Assembly (NCBI RefSeq): GCF_026239695.1
Contig: NZ_JAPIVS010000001.1
Location: forward strand, 434,001 to 498,000
DNA: 64,000 bases
Direction: 5' to 3'
Source of the DNA: Pedobacter sp. MC2016-15
Lineage (GTDB): Bacteria > Bacteroidota > Bacteroidia > Sphingobacteriales > Sphingobacteriaceae
The translations under genes and the position numbers were made by a program. The notes beneath the pieces were generated by a model. That model saw only the letters and a program-made list of their open reading frames with translations, had not been told where the DNA came from and searched no databases. This document shows, in pieces, positions 42,561 through 48,455 of the stretch (the stretch's first letter is position 1; the number at the start of each line of letters is the position of its first letter).

Positions 42561-44240
42561 TTATAATGACACACCTCTTTTCCAGGGAATAAAGTCATCC
42601 TGGCCGAGTTCTACAGCTTTAGGTTTAATATTTCCGCTGGCAACCTCGATCACATATCTCAGTAAACGCTCTGCAGATTCCTCAATACTTTCTTTTCCTT
42701 CAATAATAGTTCCGCAGTTGATATCAATGATATCAGGCATTCTGGTGTACAGCGCTGTATTGGTAGAAATCTTCACCACAGGGGCCACAGGGTTACCTGT
42801 AGGTGTACCAAGACCGGTGGTAAAAAGCACAATATTTGCTCCTGAAGCCACTTCGGCTGTAGTGCTCTCTACATCGCTTCCCGGAGTACACAGCAGGTTC
42901 AGTCCTGGCTTGCTTACCTTTTCAGGATAATCCAATACTGCTGTAACGGGAGAGTTTCCTCCCTTTTTAGCAGCACCGGCAGACTTGATGGCATCTGTAA
43001 TCAGGCCGTCTTTGATATTCCCTGGTGAAGGATTAGCATAGAAACCAGATCCTGTAGCTTCTGCCAGGGCATTATAGGTTGTCATTAGTCCCATAAACCG
43101 TTCAGCAGTAGGCACATCCACACAACGATCGCTCATCTCCTGCTCTACCCCGCAAAGTTCAGGAAACTCTGCCAGGATCACACTCCCGCCCATCGTCACC
43201 AGAAGATCTGAAAGATGACCCAGGGCAGGGTTTGCAGAAATTCCGGAGAAGCCGTCTGAGCCTCCGCATTCCAGACCGATACACAGCTTAGATAAAGGAG
43301 CTGGTTTTCTTTCCTGCAGATTCGCCTGCATCAGTCCCGCAAAGGTTTGCTTTAAAGCTTCTTCCAGTAACTTACTCTCTGTACCCAGCTTTTGCTGTTC
43401 AAGGATCACCAATGGCTTTTTAAAATCAGGATCCCTTTTTTTGATCTCATCCTGCAGGATGCTTGCCTGTGCATGCTGACAACCGAGGCTAAGCACGGTA
43501 GCGCCTGCAACATTAGGATGGGTAATATATCCGGCGAGTAAACCGCAAAGGGTATCAGAATCCATCCTGGTACCGCCACAGCCCATATCGTGGTTCAGGA
43601 ATTTGATGCCATCGATATTTGGAAACAGCTGGTTCGCAACTTTGGGCGTTGCAGAACGCTGCAGGTCTGCATTAAGAATATCCTCTACCGACTTACCGGT
43701 CTGGTACAGCGCAATAAGGCTGTCTACTTCATTTTCATAGCTCTTGGGTTTTTTAAAACCCAGTTTGCCGATCAGCGCTTCTTTGAGCACTTCTACATTG
43801 CGGTTCTCACAAAATACCAGTGGGATGACAATCCAGTAATTGGCTGTTCCTACGCTGCCATCTTCACGGTGATAACCCATAAATGTCTGTTCTGCAAAAG
43901 CAGATACATCTGGCTTCTGCCACTGAGTTTTTCTTTCGCCCAATGCATAATCTTCAGCTGCATGTACTACATTATCCACGGTTATTGCAGTACCAAGAGC
44001 AATATGCTCACTGGCTTTACCTACCAGCACCCCATACATATGGATCTGCTCACCGGGAGCCAGCGGCGTAAGGGTAAACTTGTGTTTCGCTGATACCGCA
44101 GTCAGCAGCGCAAAGCTTTGGCCATTGAAATTAATGGTAGTACCTGCAGGCAGATCCACCAGGGCCACCAGAACATTGTCCAGCGGATGAATTTGTATAT
44201 ACGACGTTTCTTGTGTTGCCGGCATAAATTTAGAGTTCAA
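42561..44240 (-). CDS. UxaA-family (altronate dehydratase-like) sugar-acid dehydratase, probable L-fuconate dehydratase
   Basis: A 559-residue enzyme: N-terminal SAF domain (about 15-100, IHPLDNVLVALVDLPAGTTI) and a C-terminal UxaA catalytic region with GYHREDGSVGTANYWIVIP, FLNHDMGCGGTRMD, SLGCQHAQA, LECGGSDGFSGISANPALG and FTTGLGTPTGNPVAPVVKIS. Family members dehydrate altronate or galactarate with iron. The operon is for L-fucose, so L-fuconate is the expected substrate; many other bacteria use an unrelated enolase-superfamily enzyme (FucD) for this step. It overlaps the mutarotase gene by 11 bases. Confidence 0.85.
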   Translation of the reverse strand: MNSKFMPATQETSYIQIHPLDNVLVALVDLPAGTTINFNGQSFALLTAVSAKHKFTLTPLAPGEQIHMYGVLVGKASEHIALGTAITVDNVVHAAEDYALGERKTQWQKPDVSAFAEQTFMGYHREDGSVGTANYWIVIPLVFCENRNVEVLKEALIGKLGFKKPKSYENEVDSLIALYQTGKSVEDILNADLQRSATPKVANQLFPNIDGIKFLNHDMGCGGTRMDSDTLCGLLAGYITHPNVAGATVLSLGCQHAQASILQDEIKKRDPDFKKPLVILEQQKLGTESKLLEEALKQTFAGLMQANLQERKPAPLSKLCIGLECGGSDGFSGISANPALGHLSDLLVTMGGSVILAEFPELCGVEQEMSDRCVDVPTAERFMGLMTTYNALAEATGSGFYANPSPGNIKDGLITDAIKSAGAAKKGGNSPVTAVLDYPEKVSKPGLNLLCTPGSDVESTTAEVASGANIVLFTTGLGTPTGNPVAPVVKISTNTALYTRMPDIIDINCGTIIEGKESIEESAERLLRYVIEVASGNIKPKAVELGQDDFIPWKRGVSL

Positions 44241-44559
44241 AAATTTTATTCATTAACATCCATTTCTCACCCGGTTTTGCTCCCGGTAAGGCCTGCTGAT
44301 ATTTCCACATCAGCGTTTCCCATTCCTGCACTTTAGCATTGGCAGTATCCATGGCCGATTTCTTCTCAAAGCTGAAACTATCGTTGACATCCATGATCAT
44401 AAAAAGGCGGTTAGCTAAGCGGTAGATCGTCATCTCTTCTATTCCGGATTCCTTGATACTGATATAGATTTCCGGCCATATTTGCTGGTGTAATCTTTCG
44501 TATTCTGCAATTAATTCCGGATCATCGATGAGATCAAGGGTTAGACAATATCTGTTCAT
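44230..44559 (-). CDS. L-rhamnose/L-fucose mutarotase family protein
   Basis: A 109-residue protein of the RhaM-like dimeric alpha-beta barrel family: CLTLDLIDDPELIAEYERLHQQIWPEI (5-31) with the conserved H24, SGIEEMTIYRLANRLFMIMDV (about 38-58) and KWMLMNKIFEL at the end. It speeds the exchange between alpha and beta anomers so that the dehydrogenase gets its preferred form. It is the first gene of the fucose operon; in this context L-fucose rather than L-rhamnose is likely. Confidence 0.88.
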   Translation of the reverse strand: MNRYCLTLDLIDDPELIAEYERLHQQIWPEIYISIKESGIEEMTIYRLANRLFMIMDVNDSFSFEKKSAMDTANAKVQEWETLMWKYQQALPGAKPGEKWMLMNKIFEL

Positions 44560-44655
44560 AATCTGTAATTTTAGATGTGATGTATATTCAGTTACCCAAA
44601 GGAAGGTAAAATTGACAGGATATTTTTTATGATTTGAACAAAAGATTAAATGATT

Positions 44656-44687
44656 TTGGCATATTTACCGATCATACTCTATCTTTT
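44656..44687 (+). promoter_or_regulatory. Candidate promoter of the araC-type gene
   Basis: TTG (44656-44658) and TATCTTTT (44680-44687) with a 21-base spacer, 12 bases before the ATG at 44700. Good position; the -7 box differs from TAnnTTTG in its last base. Confidence 0.4.
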
Positions 44688-44699
44688 TTAACAATATTA

Positions 44700-45596
44700 A
44701 TGAAGCCACAGCTTTTAAAAGTTTCCACCACCCCTGTTACTTCCTTTAGTGCACGACAGGACAATGTACCTTATATCAACAACCGCTGGCATTACCATAA
44801 CGAGGTGGAGCTCATTCATTTTAAAAAAGGAAATGGTACTCAGTTTATCGGCGACAGCATCAAACGATTCAGGTCCGGGGATGTGATTCTCATTGGTGCC
44901 AACCTCCCGCATTACTGGCGCTTCGATGATGTATATTTTGATGAAAATGTAGATACAGCAGCGGATGTCAGAGTGATACATTTTAATGAAAACTTTTGGG
45001 GCGATGTTTTCCTGAACCTGCCGGAGAATAAGCTGATGAAGCTGACCTTAGAGAAAGCCCGCAGGGGAATTCAGATTGGCGGACAAATCAAAAATGATAT
45101 TGGCGATATCCTGGAGCTGCTGCTGAAGGCAGAAGGTACCAAGAAGATTATTCTTTTAATGGAAGCACTGACCGCGATTGGTAATAGCAACCAGACCAAG
45201 CTGTTATCTTCAATGGGTTTCAGACATAATTTTGAAGAAACGGAGAATGACAGGATCCATGCGATTTATGAATTTTCCCTGGCGAATTTTAAGCGTAAGA
45301 TCCTTACCGAAGAGGTAGCGGAGATTGCTCACGTCAGCATCAATTATTTTTGCCGCTATTTTAAATCCAGAACCCGAAAAACTTATTCGCAGTTTATCAA
45401 TGAAATCAGGATCGGCCATGCCTGTAAACTATTGATCGAGAACAAGATCAACGTGAAGCAGATTTGTTATGAAAGTGGGTTTTATAACTTTGCCAGCTTC
45501 CATAAATACTTTAAATCTATCACCGGCAAAAGCCCGATGAACTATCAGCGGGAGTTTCACCAGGAAAGAAAAGAATCTTCTTCCCTGATGATCTGA
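44700..45596 (+). CDS. AraC-family transcriptional regulator of the fucose operon
   Basis: A 298-residue regulator. The ATG at 44700 (MKPQLLKVST) is chosen over an upstream TTG because it follows a promoter-like sequence. N-terminal cupin sugar-binding domain (about 20-130, HYHNEVELIHFKKG, FRSGDVILIGANLPHYW) and C-terminal AraC double helix-turn-helix (about 195-290, LTEEVAEIAHVSINYFCRYF and ICYESGFYNFASFHKYFK). It is divergent from the mutarotase-led operon, the usual place for its activator. The inducer is not known; L-fucose or a pathway intermediate is likely. Confidence 0.9.
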   Translation: MKPQLLKVSTTPVTSFSARQDNVPYINNRWHYHNEVELIHFKKGNGTQFIGDSIKRFRSGDVILIGANLPHYWRFDDVYFDENVDTAADVRVIHFNENFWGDVFLNLPENKLMKLTLEKARRGIQIGGQIKNDIGDILELLLKAEGTKKIILLMEALTAIGNSNQTKLLSSMGFRHNFEETENDRIHAIYEFSLANFKRKILTEEVAEIAHVSINYFCRYFKSRTRKTYSQFINEIRIGHACKLLIENKINVKQICYESGFYNFASFHKYFKSITGKSPMNYQREFHQERKESSSLMI

Positions 45597-45603
45597 CCCT
45601 CAA

Positions 45604-46278
45604 TTATTTCATTGCTGACAAGGTAGACTTTAATGTGGTTACCTCTTCAGATTTACTGGCCGGGCTTTTGAAAATTGCGCTTGCCGTAGTTGGTTTTCCA
45701 TAGAAGTTTTTGTTAGCAGTTGCATCAAAATCAAGCGAAGCACCATTCAGGGAGATCCCGGCGAAAAGGCCTTTGCTTCTTGAATAGGAATAGACTTCTG
45801 CCTCCAGTTTATAATCTGTGTTGGCTGTAGAACTTCTGCCCACCGGACCAGCGGCAACAGAAACATCTCCGCCAAGAGTAAAACTGCTCTTGTTAATTTC
45901 TGTCAAACTTTTGCTGCGTCTGAATATGAGGACAAGGTCTACAGACTGCACACCAATCTGTGCACCAACGCTGCCTCCGGTCATGGTCACAAATGCCGGA
46001 TTGCTCCAGGTACCATCGGCATTTTTAACCATGGCAATACCCTTCCCTCTTTTTGCACCTACTACCAGTCCCGCATTAATCATTTTGGGGATAATGATAA
46101 TCCCCTGCGTAACGACCAGCAGCTCAGAAGGTATGGATTCCTTCATCGCAGCAAAATCCGTCAGCACGGTTGTTGCCGATTCAATTTTTTTCTGTTCTTT
46201 ATCCTGGGCATAAGCCGATGCACCAAACAATAATCCGGCACATACCAGCAGAGCTCCTTTAAAATTTGCGGTTTTCAT
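45604..46278 (-). CDS. SYLF-domain (YSC84-like) lipid-binding protein
   Basis: A 224-residue protein with a signal peptide (1-24, ending AYA) and a SYLF domain: IPSELLVVTQGIIIIPKMINAGLVVGAKRGKGIAMV (about 49-84), GGSVGAQIGVQSVDLVLIFR (about 100-119) and YSYSRSKGLFAGISLNGASLDFD (about 168-190). SYLF proteins bind phosphoinositides or other lipids in eukaryotes; bacterial ones are periplasmic and uncharacterised. It stands alone between the AraC gene and the terminator of the peptide gene. A link to the inositol lipids made elsewhere in the window is only a speculation. Confidence 0.88.
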   Translation of the reverse strand: MKTANFKGALLVCAGLLFGASAYAQDKEQKKIESATTVLTDFAAMKESIPSELLVVTQGIIIIPKMINAGLVVGAKRGKGIAMVKNADGTWSNPAFVTMTGGSVGAQIGVQSVDLVLIFRRSKSLTEINKSSFTLGGDVSVAAGPVGRSSTANTDYKLEAEVYSYSRSKGLFAGISLNGASLDFDATANKNFYGKPTTASAIFKSPASKSEEVTTLKSTLSAMK

Positions 46279-46338
46279 ATTTTTTTATTTTGTTTTTAAA
46301 TACCGAAGCCAGGCTTCCGGTGATTCTAAGAACAAAAT

Positions 46339-46376
46339 AAAAGCCAGAATTGGCAGGACTGCAAATTCTGGCTTTT
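46339..46376 (-). terminator. Rho-independent terminator of the peptide gene
   Basis: AAAAGCCAGAATT (46339-46351) and AATTCTGGCTTTT (46364-46376) form a perfect 13-bp stem. On the minus strand it is followed by TTTTATTTTG. It begins 17 bases past the stop codon of the 50-residue peptide gene and separates it from the SYLF gene. Confidence 0.85.
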
Positions 46377-46392
46377 TCATCAACCTGAGAGA

Positions 46393-46545
46393 TTACCTCT
46401 GATCGGGTTTATGCATAATGTAGGTTGTTGTGGTAATGGTGATTGTGGTCGGGTCACTTGGGCTCTGTCCATTTGTTTCTGTAGCAGAAAATTGGAAAAC
46501 TGGTTTGATTTCGAGTTTCAGGGATTTTGAGAATGACTTTTTCAT
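46393..46545 (-). CDS. Putative RiPP precursor peptide, 50 aa, Thr-rich and Cys-free
   Basis: ATG at 46545 to TAA at 46393. Residues 1-19 look like a leader (MKKSFSKSLKLEIKPVFQF) with a basic start and an LKLEIKPV stretch that resembles dehydratase-recognised leaders. The C-terminal part carries nine Thr (22, 24, 33, 34, 36, 38-41), with the cluster TTITITTTT at 33-41, plus Ser 20, 28 and 30, then YIMHKPDQR. There is no cysteine and no double-glycine site. The gene has its own terminator, and lies divergent from a sensor/regulator pair and near a LanB dehydratase gene on the same strand, the basis for calling it a substrate. It could instead be an unrelated small protein. Confidence 0.65.
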   Translation of the reverse strand: MKKSFSKSLKLEIKPVFQFSATETNGQSPSDPTTITITTTTYIMHKPDQR

Positions 46546-46649
46546 GATGTATGGTTTTGGTTTACATCAATTTTAAGTGTGTCTCAAGTCATTATAAAAG
46601 TTATTACGCGAACGCCAATAATGTAAAGGTAAATGACCATATTATGCCT

Positions 46650-46657
46650 TATATTTG
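46650..46657 (+). promoter_or_regulatory. Candidate -7 box (TATATTTG) of the kinase gene
   Basis: Exact TAnnTTTG match ending five bases before the ATG at 46663. If active, the kinase mRNA would be nearly leaderless and the upstream ATG at 46633 would not be used. Confidence 0.3.
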
Positions 46658-46662
46658 AAAAT

Positions 46663-47730
46663 ATGATTGGGACGAAAAACCATAAATCCGGCAGATTCTA
46701 CCTTACCCATTTACTGGTATGGCTGGTATTTATTGCATATGAGTCGCTGATCACGACATTCATGTCCGGTAAATTTTGGACACTTTTAGATTATTTTAAT
46801 GCGTATTTTATTAATGTCGCTCTATTTTATATTAATGCCCATTACGTTCTTCCCTTTTGGAATAAAAAAAGATATTACCTTACTATTTTTCTGGTCATCC
46901 TGGAAATCAGTACTGTTACAGCACTGAAATATGGCTTCGCAGAAATCTCATTGTATCTGCATATCACCACGACAAGTATTTTTGAACACCTGAGTACATG
47001 GTTGATCAATACGATCTGGCGCACGATCTATTTTGTCGGCCTGAGTACAGGTTACTGGTTTGCACTGAACACGATCGTAGAAAGGAAAAAGGTGTCTGAC
47101 CTTGAAAAAAGTAAACTGCGCAGCCAGCTCGAACAGGAACAGCTCCACAAGAAACTCGCAGATTCTGAAATCGCTTTCCTGAAAGCGCAGATCAACCCTC
47201 ATTTCCTTTTTAATACACTTAATTTTCTCTACAACTCGTCGCTGAATACTGCCCCAAAATTGGCAGAACCCATCTTGTTGTTGTCAGATATTATGCGTTA
47301 TGCTATTACTGATACACCAAAAACCGGAAAAGTGAACCTGGATGATGAAATTGAACAGATCAATACTTTTATCAGTTTAAATCAGTTCAGGTTTGATCAT
47401 AATCTGCAACTTTCGTTCAATGTTTCCGGCGACACTTCAGACATACTGATCCTACCACTTGTATTGCTCACGCCTGTAGAAAACATTTTCAAATATGGAG
47501 ATCTCAAAAATAGCAGCCACCCGGCAACGATTAACCTGGAGATAAAGGAAAACCGTCTGCATCTCATCAGCCGTAACAGGAAATTGAAATCACGCAAACA
47601 TATTCCCAGTAATGGCGTTGGATTAAAGAACCTGAAGCTACGTTTAGATGCCTATTACTCCGATGCACATCGTATCCATGTATCCGAGAGTGATGATGAT
47701 TTTATTTTTGAACTTCAAATAACATTATAA
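46663..47730 (+). CDS. LytS/YehU-type sensor histidine kinase
   Basis: A 355-residue kinase read from ATG 46663 (MIGTKNHKSGRFYL); an ATG at 46633 would add ten residues. Four membrane helices fill residues about 12-140, with little periplasmic sequence, then a short coiled coil and the His_kinase domain with phosphoacceptor H180 in LKAQINPHFLFNTLNFLYNSS and an HATPase region (LTPVENIFKYG, SNGVGLKNLKLRLDAYY). It signals to the LytTR regulator encoded five bases downstream. It is divergent from the peptide gene and flanked by the LanB gene, so it may sense the peptide product or envelope stress. Confidence 0.88.
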   Translation: MIGTKNHKSGRFYLTHLLVWLVFIAYESLITTFMSGKFWTLLDYFNAYFINVALFYINAHYVLPFWNKKRYYLTIFLVILEISTVTALKYGFAEISLYLHITTTSIFEHLSTWLINTIWRTIYFVGLSTGYWFALNTIVERKKVSDLEKSKLRSQLEQEQLHKKLADSEIAFLKAQINPHFLFNTLNFLYNSSLNTAPKLAEPILLLSDIMRYAITDTPKTGKVNLDDEIEQINTFISLNQFRFDHNLQLSFNVSGDTSDILILPLVLLTPVENIFKYGDLKNSSHPATINLEIKENRLHLISRNRKLKSRKHIPSNGVGLKNLKLRLDAYYSDAHRIHVSESDDDFIFELQITL

Positions 47731-47735
47731 GCCTT

Positions 47736-48455
47736 ATGTATAAATGTTTTATTATTGATGATGAATCACATGCCATCGAAACTTTAAAAAAGTATGCCAA
47801 GGACAGCGGCCAGCTGGAAATCATTGGTACTTCTCAGAATCCACTGGAGGCGGTGAAGTTTATTAATGAACACAAAGAGATTGATATAACTTTCCTGGAT
47901 ATTGATATGCCCGAAATGTCCGGCCTCGATGTCGCAGACCTCATCTATCAGAATACGGCGATCATTTTTACAACGGGGCATGCGGGTTATGCTGTGGAGG
48001 GCTTTGAAAAGAACATCTCAGATTTTATGCTTAAACCTATTTCATTCAGCAGATTTATGAAATCACTGACTAAAGTGATCACTCAGCTGGAGAAAAAGAT
48101 GCAGGAGGAAGTTAAAAATGACACCTATTTCTTTGTCAACCCGGGCATAAAGGGTAAAATGCTGAAGATCAATTTTAACGATGTGGAATTCATAGAAGGG
48201 CTGAACAACTATATCGTTATTCATACCCCTCCAAATAATCATATCGTGTATCTCACGATGAAGGAAATGGAGGCAGGATTGCCACCTGAAATCTTTATCC
48301 GTGTCCACAAATCCTATATCGTAAACATCAATAAAGTGACCCTGATGGAAGGCAACAAGATCATGATCAATAAGATGGTGTTCCCCATTGGATCCTCCTA
48401 TAAAGATAAACTACTGAAAAAAATTAATAACAATATTATCAAGACCCATCGGTAG
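47736..48455 (+). CDS. LytTR-family response regulator
   Basis: A 239-residue regulator with an N-terminal receiver (D8/D9, phosphoacceptor D55 in FLDIDMPEMSG, T/S switch in IIFTTGHA, KPIS lysine) and a C-terminal LytTR DNA-binding domain (about 130-235, MLKINFNDVEFIEGLNNYIVIH and PEIFIRVHKSYIVNINKV). It pairs with the upstream kinase. Its 3' end overlaps that of the LanB gene by 17 bases on the opposite strand. Likely targets are the peptide and dehydratase genes around it. Confidence 0.92.
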   Translation: MYKCFIIDDESHAIETLKKYAKDSGQLEIIGTSQNPLEAVKFINEHKEIDITFLDIDMPEMSGLDVADLIYQNTAIIFTTGHAGYAVEGFEKNISDFMLKPISFSRFMKSLTKVITQLEKKMQEEVKNDTYFFVNPGIKGKMLKINFNDVEFIEGLNNYIVIHTPPNNHIVYLTMKEMEAGLPPEIFIRVHKSYIVNINKVTLMEGNKIMINKMVFPIGSSYKDKLLKKINNNIIKTHR

